Of a stretch of 64,000 nt of DNA, positions 41,263 to 51,455 are shown one piece after another (position 1 is the first letter of the stretch; every line of letters begins with the position of its first letter). The stretch is from NCBI GenBank assembly GCA_039809865.1, contig JBDHVW010000015.1, forward strand, positions 48,736 through 112,735. The letters are read 5' to 3'. Under the pieces are notes generated by a model. That model saw only the letters and a list, made by a program, of their open reading frames with translations, had not been told where the DNA came from and did not search any database. Both the position numbers and the translations under genes were made by a program. The stretch is from QWHO01 sp039809865. GTDB taxonomy: Bacteria; Vulcanimicrobiota; Xenobia; Xenobiales; QWHO01.

Positions 41263-42099
41263 CTAACGAGGGTTGCGGTTGACCGGGCGGGGGCCCGGAC
41301 GGTTGTTCGTCCAGATGCGCCGGGTCTTGGCGGTAAACTTGATGGGGTGCTGCTGGTAGTGCTTCACCAGCCAGGCGCGCACCTCGGGATCCATCTTCAA
41401 GACGTTGATGGTGCGCGCGCGCCACTTTGGATGGCTCCGGAAGAAAGCGATGATCTGCTGGCGGGACTGCCAGTTGCGCGCCAACCAGGCATCGCCGGCC
41501 AGCAGATTTTGCCTCTGGAAATGCTCGACTCGCGCGGCGCCCCCGGCCGGAGCCAGAAACTCCGAGTCCGGCCCCACCGTGTCACTTTCGCCAGTGTCGG
41601 CCGTGCACAAGACCGCCCCTTCGAACACCTGAATGTCGGTGCCTTCGGTCGGCTCGTCCGCGTCCACCACGAAGGCGGTGCCCTTAACAGCAGCCACGGC
41701 CTGGGGGCCCTGCACCTGGAAGGTATCGCCTCCACCGGGGCTCTTGGCGGCGTCGACCCAGACGCGGCCCGACGCCACCTGAATCTTGCGGATGAAGTTG
41801 CCTTCCTCGGTCTGCGTGAGGTCGACCAGCGTAATGGTGGTATTCTGACTCACGCGTATCGTGCTTTTGTCCCACAGCAGAAGGTCGGCGCCGGACTGCG
41901 AGCCGGTTTCGAGCTTCCAACCAGCTTTAAGCACCTCTTCAGGCCGACAGGCCCGCGCCGCGCCTGCCGGCTCGGTCACGGTAACGCTCCCTTGCATTGC
42001 CACGACACCCGCCGCGGGTGTAGCCAGCTCCAGATCCTTGGCCGAAAGTGCGATCTGGAGGCACAAAACCAACAAACTCGCAAGGCTCAGTTTGCGCAC
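41263..42099 (-). CDS. Exported FecR-domain protein
   Basis: The 278-residue protein has a signal peptide (MRKLSLASLLVLCLQIALSA) and a FecR-type beta domain: a GSVTV segment, AGWKLETGSQSGADLLLWD, RVSQNTTITL, GRVWVDAA and FQVQGPQAVAAVKGTAFVV. The last 80 residues are a basic, Trp-rich tail. FecR domains paired with CHASE2 cyclases are thought to act as periplasmic sensing partners. The GTG at 42099 lies behind AGGAGTGCCCTCCT. The gene is probably transcribed from TATGAT at 42189-42194 (minus strand). Confidence 0.82.
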   Translation of the reverse strand: MRKLSLASLLVLCLQIALSAKDLELATPAAGVVAMQGSVTVTEPAGAARACRPEEVLKAGWKLETGSQSGADLLLWDKSTIRVSQNTTITLVDLTQTEEGNFIRKIQVASGRVWVDAAKSPGGGDTFQVQGPQAVAAVKGTAFVVDADEPTEGTDIQVFEGAVLCTADTGESDTVGPDSEFLAPAGGAARVEHFQRQNLLAGDAWLARNWQSRQQIIAFFRSHPKWRARTINVLKMDPEVRAWLVKHYQQHPIKFTAKTRRIWTNNRPGPRPVNRNPR

Positions 42100-42437
42100 A
42101 GGAGGGCACTCCTTTCTCCTCGATGCTCCAGTTGGACCGGAGAATCGACCGAATGTTTCACCCGTCCGCCAGTTTCGCCCTGCTCTCGATCATATGTTCG
42201 CATTCAAGCTCCGAAAACCCCAGAAAATGGCGCTATGAAGGGAAAAGGTGTGCGGAATCGGATTCATCCCGATGGGATGGAGTGTCTTTCAACGCACAGG
42301 GGTTCGATCCGCACAACCGAGCCATTTCGAGGGCAACCGAGGGGGTGTAAACTTTTCTTCAAGGATGATTGTATTTCATTCTTTGCTGTGCTATCATAGT
42401 TGAGCAACCTGCCGATCCTGCCCGAAGGAGGTCGTCC
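42100..42437. other. Divergent control region between fecR and the XRE gene
   Basis: No gene is seen in these 338 bases. On the minus strand TATGAT at 42189-42194 could drive fecR. A CATCCC-GAT-GGGATG inverted repeat lies at 42265-42279. From about 42345 to 42410 the DNA is unusually AT-rich for this genome and holds the XRE promoter. A GGTTCGATCC string near 42300 is not part of a tRNA. Confidence 0.5.
42369..42397 (+). promoter_or_regulatory. Sigma70-type promoter of the XRE regulator
   Basis: TTGTAT (42369-42374) and TATCAT (42392-42397) are 17 bases apart, with an extended TG before the -10. The surrounding DNA is AT-rich. Confidence 0.7.
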
Positions 42438-42875
42438 ATGAGGAACCAGGCGTGGGCCAACTACGTAAGAGATAAGAGAAAGGCCCGTCAACTGACTCGT
42501 CGCAAGTTGGCCGAACTTGCGAAGATTGATCCTAGTTATGTCACGCTGATCGAGCGTGACGGTTATGTGCCGCGGAAAGACAAGGTCCTTGAAATCGCGC
42601 GGGCGATTCAGTCCGATGTCGATCACACCCTGCTGGTAGCGGGGTATGCCCCTGAGAAGATTCCGGTTCGTGATCTCCTGGAGCGCCTGGAAAACTTCAA
42701 AGCCGAGAAAGTTCTGGAGAAAGAGCTCCGGAATGCCATTCGAGAGCTTTTCAACCTGACCGGCAGCGAGCAGAAGAAAGTCGCCGAGATGTTGAACGCT
42801 TACGTGAAGACCATTCGCGACCAGAAACCCAAGCGCCGCGCCCCCGTGCGTACCACACGCCAGGCAAAAGCGTAA
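42438..42875 (+). CDS. XRE-family helix-turn-helix regulator
   Basis: The 145-residue protein starts at ATG 42438 behind a strong GAAGGAGG. Residues about 5-65 form an XRE HTH domain: WANYVRDKRKARQLTRRKLAELAKIDPSYVTLIERD. The middle is a charged coiled-coil helix (LLERLENFKAEKVLEKELRNAI) and the end a basic tail (PKRRAPVRTTRQAKA). The codon use is more AT-rich than that of its neighbours, and so is its leader, which hints at acquisition. The gene is isolated, with its own promoter and terminator, so its targets are unknown. Confidence 0.85.
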   Translation: MRNQAWANYVRDKRKARQLTRRKLAELAKIDPSYVTLIERDGYVPRKDKVLEIARAIQSDVDHTLLVAGYAPEKIPVRDLLERLENFKAEKVLEKELRNAIRELFNLTGSEQKKVAEMLNAYVKTIRDQKPKRRAPVRTTRQAKA

Positions 42876-42902
42876 ACGAAAGAATTCCCCCCGGGGTAAA
42901 GC

Positions 42903-42941
42903 AAGAGCCGGCTCTCCACACTGGAGCCGGCTCTTTCTTTT
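42903..42941 (+). terminator. Intrinsic terminator of the XRE gene
   Basis: AAGAGCCGGCTC (42903-42914) pairs perfectly with GAGCCGGCTCTT (42924-42935) around a nine-base loop, followed by TCTTTT. Confidence 0.92.
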
Positions 42942-42981
42942 CCTTCAGTCGAGCCCTACGATACTCTTGACTCTCGACTCA

Positions 42982-42995
42982 CAACTCCCAACTGC
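42982..42995. repeat. Heptamer repeat (CAACTCC-CAACTGC)
   Basis: Two heptamers lie just past the pgl stop, with degenerate copies on the left side. The unit is the same as at 33101 and 47538. Confidence 0.5.
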
Positions 42996-42998
42996 ACG

Positions 42999-43694
42999 TC
43001 AACTGAGCTTGCTTGCCGCCGCCTGGTCCACCAGGAACAAGGTCGACTCGGTCCCGTGCACGTTGGACGAGGGGTAGCGGTCCGAGTGCAGCACTTCCGG
43101 CAGCACGTCGGCCTTCCCGGCGCCGGCGATCAGCACGGTCACGTTCTTGGAGTTGTTGATGGCCCGGAACGTCATCGTCAGCCGATGCTGCTCGAACTTC
43201 TCCACCCAGTTGGCCACGCACGACACGTCGTTGCGGGTCAGGGCGGGAGAGCCCGGGAAGAGGCTGGCCGTATGGCCGTCGTCGCCCATCCCCAGCCACA
43301 TCAGGTCGAACTGGGGCCATTCCGAGCCGTACTCGGTCAGCAACGTCTGGGCATACTGGGCCGCCGCGACGTCGGGGTCGAGCTCGGCGTGCCAGCGGAA
43401 GACGTGGTTGTCCGGGAGGTGCAGCTTGTCCAGCATGGCCTCGCGGGTCATCCGGTAGTTGGAATCCTTGTGGTCGGGCGGCACGCAGCGCTCGTCCCCC
43501 CAGAAGAGGTGGATCCGCTCCCACGGCAGCGAAGAGTCGACGGCCATCAGCTCATACAGGCGTTTGGGCGTCGAGCCTCCCGACAGGGCGATGCGGAAAG
43601 CCCCGCCGGAGTTCTCCAGCAGCCGGTGCAGCTGCCCCAGGGCGGCCTGGGCCACCGCCTCGAGGTCGTGAACCACCTGGATGTCGCGCTTCAC
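42999..43694 (-). CDS. pgl: 6-phosphogluconolactonase
   Basis: Pgl hydrolyses the lactone formed by Zwf in the oxidative pentose phosphate pathway. The 231-residue protein has FRIALSGGSTPKRLYELM, the FWGDERCVPPDHKDSNYRM segment, LMWLGMGDDGHTASLFPGSPAL and the late NNSKNVTVLIAGAGKADV, all diagnostic. The GTG start at 43694 overlaps the opcA TGA (GTGA). It is the last gene of the tkt-tal-zwf-opcA-pgl operon. Confidence 0.95.
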   Translation of the reverse strand: MKRDIQVVHDLEAVAQAALGQLHRLLENSGGAFRIALSGGSTPKRLYELMAVDSSLPWERIHLFWGDERCVPPDHKDSNYRMTREAMLDKLHLPDNHVFRWHAELDPDVAAAQYAQTLLTEYGSEWPQFDLMWLGMGDDGHTASLFPGSPALTRNDVSCVANWVEKFEQHRLTMTFRAINNSKNVTVLIAGAGKADVLPEVLHSDRYPSSNVHGTESTLFLVDQAAASKLS

Positions 43695-44860
43695 TTCGCC
43701 ACCGCCGCACCCAGGAGATCCGCGGCCGAAGCCAGCGCGGCCTCGAAGAGAGGCTGGCGGGCATAGACCTCGAGCTCCGCGGCGATCAAGTTTTGGCGCT
43801 CTGCAAAGGGCATGAAGAAATCATTCTCCTCGGTTTTGGGGGCGCTCTTGCGCAACGTGGACACGGCCACGTAGCCCGAAGGGGCGCTGGTCGCGGTATG
43901 CTCCTCGACCTCGCCCGAGATCTGCGAGACGTAGACCCTCGGGTTGTCGGGCTTGCGATAGACTCCGTAGCAGCAACCCAGCGGACTGGCGTCGAGACGG
44001 ACGTAGAGAAGCCGGTTGTGCAGGACGTCGGGGCCCTCCTCGTTGATCAGCGCGAACTCCACCGCGCGCCCGTTGGCCGAGCGGAAAGTCGCCTTGCCGT
44101 TGGCGTAAGGCGTCTCCACCTTCCAGCCCAGCTTGGACGCCAGCCAGCCGGCCATGTAGAAAGGCGCCGACAGTGCCCCGGTGGGACCGGGCACGAACCC
44201 GATCTCCAGCCGGGTCACCTTCTTGAGGTGCTCAGGGGCGCCAGGCCTGTCGTAGAGGCCGGCCAGCAGGTTGCGCCAGCGCGACTGACGCGTCCACTCG
44301 AGATCCGAGAAGGCCAGCTCCTGGTGATACGGATCGCGCACCTGCTTTTGCAGCGGCTCGAGCAGACCGCGCTCGGTGGACGTGTCCACCACGATGCGAT
44401 CGGCGTTGTCGATCATTCGCTCCCAGATCTTCTCGTGGAAGCCCGGCTTGCCGCGCCACCACAGAAAGACCGGCTGATCCATCCGGTAGAGCGGCGCAAG
44501 CAGGCTGGGAAGCTGACGATCGCAGTCGCCCGGTAGATAGAACGTCACCTGCTCGTTGAACACCTGAGTGCCGCGGGCGCAGGACGAGTACCAGGCCGAA
44601 ACCTCCTCCCCCGTGGCCTCGTGATCGAGCACAGCCACGAAAACCCGCGCCGGGTAATGCTCGCACAGCAGGTTGAGGTCTTCCCCGATGCCTTTCAGCT
44701 CGGACGGCTCGGTGACCACCATGACCAGGTTCATGGTCGACAGTCGCACGCGGTCCTGAGGACCGTCATCCCAAACCCGCGACAGCTCTTTACGAAGCTG
44801 CTTGCTATCGATCGGCTGCACATCGCCGACCAGCTCGGCCAGAACGTCGGCGGGCTGCAT
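43691..44860 (-). CDS. opcA: Glucose-6-phosphate dehydrogenase assembly protein OpcA
   Basis: OpcA is the redox-linked activator or assembly factor of Zwf known from cyanobacteria and actinobacteria. The 389-residue protein has the family features: LSTMNLVMVV, CEHYPARVFVAVLD, a FYLPGDCDRQLPSLLAPLYRMDQPVFLWWRG core, DPYHQELAFSDLEWTRQSRWRNLLAGLYD, and a C-terminal domain with conserved cysteines (GCCYGVYRK). The ATG at 44860 shares one base with the zwf TAA (TAATG). Its place directly after zwf supports the role. Confidence 0.93.
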   Translation of the reverse strand: MQPADVLAELVGDVQPIDSKQLRKELSRVWDDGPQDRVRLSTMNLVMVVTEPSELKGIGEDLNLLCEHYPARVFVAVLDHEATGEEVSAWYSSCARGTQVFNEQVTFYLPGDCDRQLPSLLAPLYRMDQPVFLWWRGKPGFHEKIWERMIDNADRIVVDTSTERGLLEPLQKQVRDPYHQELAFSDLEWTRQSRWRNLLAGLYDRPGAPEHLKKVTRLEIGFVPGPTGALSAPFYMAGWLASKLGWKVETPYANGKATFRSANGRAVEFALINEEGPDVLHNRLLYVRLDASPLGCCYGVYRKPDNPRVYVSQISGEVEEHTATSAPSGYVAVSTLRKSAPKTEENDFFMPFAERQNLIAAELEVYARQPLFEAALASAADLLGAAVAK

Positions 44861-46379
44861 TACAACTTTCTCCAGTAGCGGCCCTGGTCTTCCATCCAGG
44901 TCTCCGCTTCGCGCGGGCCGCTCGAGCCGGCCTCGTACTGCGGCACCGCTCCCGAGGCGGGATCGGCCCAGCGCTTGAGGATCGGGTCGAAGGCGCGCCA
45001 GCAGGCTTCGATCGAGTCGGCGCGGGTGAACAGGGTGGGATCGCCCACCATGCAGTCGTGGATCAGGCGCTCGTAAGCCAGCGGCGAGGGCCGGGCGAAC
45101 GAGGTCCCGTACTGGAAGTCCATGTTGACCCAGCGGATCTGCTCGGTGAGGCCGGGCATCTTGGTGCCGAAGCGCAGCGAGATGCCTTCCTCGGGGTCGA
45201 TTTTCAGCAGCAGCACGTTCGGCTCGAGATCGCCGGCGCCAAAGTCGAAGATGCGGTGGGGCACCTTCTTGAACGTCAGCGCCACCTCGGTCACCTTGCG
45301 GGCCAGGCGCTTGCCCGAGCGCAGGTAGAACGGCACGTCGTGCCAACGCCAGTTGTCCACGAAGATGCGGGCGGCGGCGAACGTTTCCGTACGCGAATCG
45401 GCCGGAATCTTGGGCTCCTCGAAGAACCCCGGCACCTTCTGCCCGTCCACGAAACCGGGGCCATACTGGCCGCGCACCGCGTTCTCGTCCACCTCGAGCG
45501 GCTTGTAGTGACGCAGCGCGCGGCACACCTTGCCCTTCTCGTCGCGGATGTCATCTGCGGCATTGGAGATGGGACACTCCATCGCCACCAGGGCCAGGAT
45601 TTGCATCAGGTGGTTCTGCAACATGTCTCGCAGCGCCCCCGACTGATTGTAGTAACCGGCCCGGTCGCCCACGCCCAGCGTCTCGGCGGCCGTGATCTGG
45701 ATGTTGTCGATGTAGCGACGGTTCCAGAGCGGCTCGAAGATGCCGTTGGCAAAGCGCAGCGTCATGATGTTCTGCACGGTCTCTTTGCCCAGGTAGTGGT
45801 CGATGCGGTAGATCTGACTCTCGTCGAAGTCCCTCTGCAGCTCCTGGTTGAGCTTCACGGCCGACTCGAGGTCGTGTCCGAACGGCTTCTCCACGATGAG
45901 GCGCGCCCACTTGCCGTCCTTGCCGGGTTTGTGCATCCCGGCGGCGGCCAGCTGGTCGGCGATGACCGAGAACGCCTCGGGCGGCACCGCCAGGTAGTAG
46001 AGGCGGTTGCCGGCCGTCCCCACCGAAGCGTCCAGCTCGTCCAGCCTGGCCTTGAGCCTGGCGTAAGTGGCCGGGTCGTCGTAGTTGCCGTCGAGGTAGG
46101 TGAAGTTCTTCACCAGGTTCTGCCAGTTCGTGTGACTCTCGACCCCGTCGGGAGTCACCCGCTTGCGGAAGTCCTCCTCGCTCATCTTGGTGCGCGAGAG
46201 GCCCACCATCGCGAAGCTCGAGGGCAGCAAGTTGGCCTCGGCCAGCTCGTAGATGGCCGGACCAGCTTGCGGCTGCACAGGTCGCCCGAAGCGCCAAAGA
46301 TGACCATGGCGCAGGGGTCGGAGGCGCGCACGGACTCGAGTCCCTCGCGCAGCGGATTGTCGAGCGTGGCGGTCGACAT
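44860..46379 (-). CDS. zwf: Glucose-6-phosphate 1-dehydrogenase, with an apparent one-base frameshift
   Basis: Zwf oxidises glucose-6-phosphate to the lactone with NADP. The body contains RLIVEKPFGHDLESA, the catalytic YRIDHYLGKETVQNI, GYYNQSGALRDMLQNHLMQ and DNWRWHDVPFYLRSGKRL. The N-terminus MSTATLDNPLREG and the coenzyme loop VIFGASGDLCSRKLV are read from ATG 46379 in another frame; adding one C at the CCGG of 46257-46260 joins them to PAIYELAEANLLPSS. The repaired protein has about 506 residues, the normal length. The ATG overlaps the tal TGA. Because the rest is intact and the operon is complete, a sequence error is more likely than a dead gene. Confidence 0.88.
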
Positions 46380-47512
46380 CAGCTACCCTGCAGCTGGTGG
46401 ACGTTCTTTTCCACCGCAGCGAGCAGTTCGGTGAAGGAGTCGGCAAACTTCTTGACGCCCTCGACCACCAGGGTGTTCTGGCAGATGTCGTCCAGGTCCA
46501 CGCCGACGTCGGCCAGCTCCTGCAGGACCGCTTCTGACTTCTTGTGCATGTCCGGCGTGAGGGTCACCTCCACCCGACCGTGATCGCGCCAGGCCTCGAT
46601 GGTCTCGAGCGGCATCGTGTTCACGGTGTGGGCGCCCACCAGGTCGTGCACATAGAGCGTGTCCGCGTAGGCCTTGTTCTTGACCGAGGTCGAGGCCCAC
46701 AGGGGGCGCTGCACCTTGGCGCCGGCCGCTTCCAGCTTCTCCCAGCGCGGGCCGCTGAAGTGGTTGAGGAAGTGCCGGTAGGCGCGCTGAGCGTTGGCCA
46801 CGGCCACAAACCCGTGGAGCTTCTTGGCGCGAGCGGCCAGCTCGGGCTTCTCGGCCGCGATCTTGTCCAGGCGCTTGTCCGCTTCCGTGTCCACGCGACT
46901 CACGAAGAAGCTGGCCACCGAGGCGATGCGATCGACCGGCTGCCCGGCCTTCACGCGCTCCTCCAGGGCCTCGAGATAGGTCTCCATCACCTGATCGTGC
47001 ATCTGGGTCGCGAAGAGCAACGTCACGTTGACGTTCACGCCCTCGATGAGCAACTGCTTGATGACGGGAAGGCCCTCGGGGGTGCCCGGGACCTTGATCA
47101 TCAGGTTGGGCCGGTTCACCCGCTTCACGAGGTCCCGTCCCTGGGCCAGGCTCTTGGCGGTGTCGTGCGCGTAGCCCGGGTGCAGCTCCAGGCTGACGAA
47201 CCCGTCGCCGCCATGACTCTCGTCATAGAGCGGGCGGAACACGTCGCAGGCGCTCTGGACATCGGTGATCATCAGCTCCCAGGCGATCTCCTCGGTGCTC
47301 TTGCCGGCCTTGGCCAGGTCCAGGCTCTGCTGGTCGTAGTCCTTCCCCTTGCTGATGGAAGACTGGAAAATGCTGGGGTTGGACGTCTGTCCGCGCAGCC
47401 CGTCCTCATCGATCATCTTCTTGAGCGTGCCGGACTTGACCATCTCGCGGCTGAGCGAGTCATACCAGACGCTGACGCCCCCCTTGGGGAACAACTCTTG
47501 CAGTGGATTCAT
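46379..47512 (-). CDS. tal: Transaldolase
   Basis: Transaldolase moves a dihydroxyacetone unit between sugar phosphates in the non-oxidative branch. The 377-residue protein is of the longer cyanobacterial/actinobacterial type: SVWYDSLSREMVKSG, LRGQTSNPSIFQ, NLMIKVPGTPEGLPVIKQL, NVNVTLLFA and PLWASTSVKNKAY with the Schiff-base lysine in this region. The ATG at 47512 sits about 10 bases after GAGGAGGCC. A spacer with heptamer repeats separates it from tkt. Confidence 0.95.
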   Translation of the reverse strand: MNPLQELFPKGGVSVWYDSLSREMVKSGTLKKMIDEDGLRGQTSNPSIFQSSISKGKDYDQQSLDLAKAGKSTEEIAWELMITDVQSACDVFRPLYDESHGGDGFVSLELHPGYAHDTAKSLAQGRDLVKRVNRPNLMIKVPGTPEGLPVIKQLLIEGVNVNVTLLFATQMHDQVMETYLEALEERVKAGQPVDRIASVASFFVSRVDTEADKRLDKIAAEKPELAARAKKLHGFVAVANAQRAYRHFLNHFSGPRWEKLEAAGAKVQRPLWASTSVKNKAYADTLYVHDLVGAHTVNTMPLETIEAWRDHGRVEVTLTPDMHKKSEAVLQELADVGVDLDDICQNTLVVEGVKKFADSFTELLAAVEKNVHQLQGS

Positions 47513-47537
47513 AGAGGCCTCCTCAACTTCCCGGTTA

Positions 47538-47565
47538 GCAGTTGGCAGTTGGCAGTTGACAGTTG
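47538..47565. repeat. Tandem heptamer repeat (GCAGTTG x3, ACAGTTG)
   Basis: Four contiguous heptamers lie in the tkt-tal spacer. They are the reverse complement of the CAACTGC repeats at 33101 and 42982. Confidence 0.8.
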
Positions 47566-47579
47566 GAACTGCGAACCAA

Positions 47580-49667
<2,088 letters not shown>

Positions 49668-49740
49668 GCCAGGTATCCCCTTTCAGTACAAAGCAGGAAG
49701 TGCCTCGGGACTTACGTGTACAGGCGCCTGGTTTCCTTTT

Positions 49741-50850
49741 TCAGGCTCGATACGGCCCCATGGCGGTCAATTGCTCGACCTGACGCCGTGTCTGGCGGTT
49801 CTCGCGCTCGAGGTGGCGGCCCAGGACTTCCTGGAAAATCTGTTGGGGGAACCAGCTGGCGCCGTAGGTCAGCACCGGCAGGTAGCCGCGGGGGAGCTTG
49901 TGCGGGCCCTGCACCCCCGCCTCGACGCGAGAAAGCTTGTGGGCGATGGCGAAGTCGATCGCCTGGTAGTAGCAGCATTCGAAGTGCAGGAAGGGGAAGT
50001 CGCCCGCGCAACCCCAGTTGCGCCCGTAAAGGGCGTCGCGGCCCTTCAGGTTGAAAGCGCCCGCCACCGCTCGGCCGCCCTGGCGCGCCAGGAACAGGAC
50101 CACTTCGTCCGCCATCCGTTCGGTCAGCAGCGAGAAGAACTCCCGCGTGAGCTGGGGGCTCCCCCACTTGCGGTCGTAAGTGCTGGTGTAGAGCGGGTAG
50201 AACTCGTCCCAGTGGGCTTCCTTCAGGCCGGAGCCGGTCAGGATGTCGAGAGTGAGCCCCTTCAGCGCATCGCGGCGCTCGCGCTTGATGGTCTTGCGCT
50301 TGTCCGAGCGCAACTCGGCCAAAAAATCGTCGAAGGTCGCGTAGCCGCGGTTGGGCCAGTGGAACTGCAGGCCCAGGCGCTCCATAAAGCCCTCTTTCTG
50401 CAGCGCCTGCGACTCCTCGGCCGTGCAGAACGTGAGGTGCACGCTGGAGCAGCGTAGCTTGGAGGTGAGCGCCTTCAGGGCCGTGGCGGCCGGCTCGATC
50501 CCCTGGCGGGTCAGGATGCGGGGCCCGGGAATGGGCGAGAAGGGCACCGCCACCTGGAGTTTGGGATAATAGCTGCCGCCCGCGCGCTCGTACGCCTCCG
50601 CCCAGTTCCAGTCGAACATGAACTCGCCGTACGAGTGCGTTTTCAAATAAAGCGGGACGGCCGCTTCGTCCACCAGCAATGGCAGCGGAACCCAGCCCGT
50701 GGCAGGCTCCGCCGAGTGACTCTCCTCGAGCACCTTCAAAAAACGGTGACTCAAAAAGGGATTGCCGTGGTCAAGGCAGCCGTCCCAACGCTCCGCGGAG
50801 ATATCCGCGTAGCCGTGCGACAACTCCAGTCGAATCTCGTCCTGACTCAC
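49741..50850 (-). CDS. FemAB-like GNAT acyltransferase (DUF482)
   Basis: The 369-residue protein matches the peptidogalycan/FemAB-like DUF482 family. It shows an N-terminal GNAT-like half (DGCLDHGNPFLSHRFLKVLEESHSA), SPIPGPRILTR, LHFECCYYQAIDFAIAHKLSRVEAGVQGPHKLPRGYLPVLTYGASWF and the RSDKRKTIKRERRDAL segment. The family is thought to add amino acids or acyl groups to cell-envelope or small-molecule acceptors. The start is GTG 50850. A heptamer repeat abuts this codon directly, with no normal ribosome site between. Confidence 0.85.
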   Translation of the reverse strand: MSQDEIRLELSHGYADISAERWDGCLDHGNPFLSHRFLKVLEESHSAEPATGWVPLPLLVDEAAVPLYLKTHSYGEFMFDWNWAEAYERAGGSYYPKLQVAVPFSPIPGPRILTRQGIEPAATALKALTSKLRCSSVHLTFCTAEESQALQKEGFMERLGLQFHWPNRGYATFDDFLAELRSDKRKTIKRERRDALKGLTLDILTGSGLKEAHWDEFYPLYTSTYDRKWGSPQLTREFFSLLTERMADEVVLFLARQGGRAVAGAFNLKGRDALYGRNWGCAGDFPFLHFECCYYQAIDFAIAHKLSRVEAGVQGPHKLPRGYLPVLTYGASWFPQQIFQEVLGRHLERENRQTRRQVEQLTAMGPYRA

Positions 50851-50878
50851 TGTCGACGGTTGACTGTCGACTGTCGAC
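50851..50878. repeat. Heptamer repeat abutting a start codon
   Basis: On the plus strand the units are TGTCGAC, GGTTGAC, TGTCGAC, TGTCGAC. On the minus strand they end directly at the GTG start of the DUF482 gene. The unit is related to the CAGTTGG-type repeats elsewhere (CAGTCGA in the same phase). Confidence 0.75.
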
Positions 50879-50887
50879 CGTAAGACC

Positions 50888-51373
50888 TCAGAACGACTTT
50901 TTGATGCTGATGATCTTGTATTTGAGCAGTCCGCCGGGGGCTTTGACCTCGATGGTCTCGCCCTTCTTCTTGCCCATGATGACGACGCCCACGGGCGATT
51001 CGTTGGAAAGCTTGCCACGCACGGGGTCGGCCTCGTTGGAGCCCACCAGGGTGAACTCCCACTTGTCGTTACCGTTGGCGTCCTTCAGCTCGACCACGGA
51101 GCCCAGGCCGACCTCGGTGGTCTGCACTTCGCTCTTGTCGATGATCTTGGCGCGGCGCAGCAGGTTCTCGAGCTGGATGATCTCACCCTCGACGAAAGCC
51201 TGGTCCGACTTGGCCGTCTCATACTCGGCGTTCTCGCTGATATCGCCGAACTCTTTGGCCTGACGGATCCGCTCGGCGATCTGCGTGCGCACGACGGTGC
51301 GCAGATGCTCGAGCTTTTCCTGATACATGCGGTAACCTTCTTCTGTTACCGGAATGGTTTCTTCGATTGCCAC
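50888..51373 (-). CDS. greA: Transcription elongation factor GreA
   Basis: GreA rescues backtracked RNA polymerase. The 161 residues comprise the N-terminal coiled coil with the acidic tip (EFGDISENAEYETAKSDQAF) that reaches the active site, and the FKBP-like C-domain (GSVVELKD, LVGSNEADPVRGKLSNESPVGVVIMGKKKGETIEV). The start is GTG 51373, giving the usual short N-terminus, with GGGAG upstream. Nothing in the sequence is unusual. Confidence 0.96.
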   Translation of the reverse strand: MAIEETIPVTEEGYRMYQEKLEHLRTVVRTQIAERIRQAKEFGDISENAEYETAKSDQAFVEGEIIQLENLLRRAKIIDKSEVQTTEVGLGSVVELKDANGNDKWEFTLVGSNEADPVRGKLSNESPVGVVIMGKKKGETIEVKAPGGLLKYKIISIKKSF

Positions 51374-51455
51374 TACATACTCCCGTAAACTTGGATCGGC
51401 CTAGATACTCTGCATTCCGCCAGACTCCTGCTTTGCGAAGGCCCTCAGCTGCCGC

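Noticed and set aside
42295..42325. GGTTCGATCC, like a tRNA T-loop
   Set aside because: The flanking bases do not pair as a T stem and no anticodon or acceptor stem can be drawn.
44861..45526. Upstream extension of opcA through zwf
   Set aside because: The sequence is a low-complexity shadow of zwf; the ATG at 44860 overlapping the zwf stop gives the family's normal length.
46250..46270. Programmed ribosomal frameshift in zwf
   Set aside because: No slippery heptamer or downstream structure is seen, and the same CCGG context recurs in the lipoprotein gene, so a missing base is more likely.
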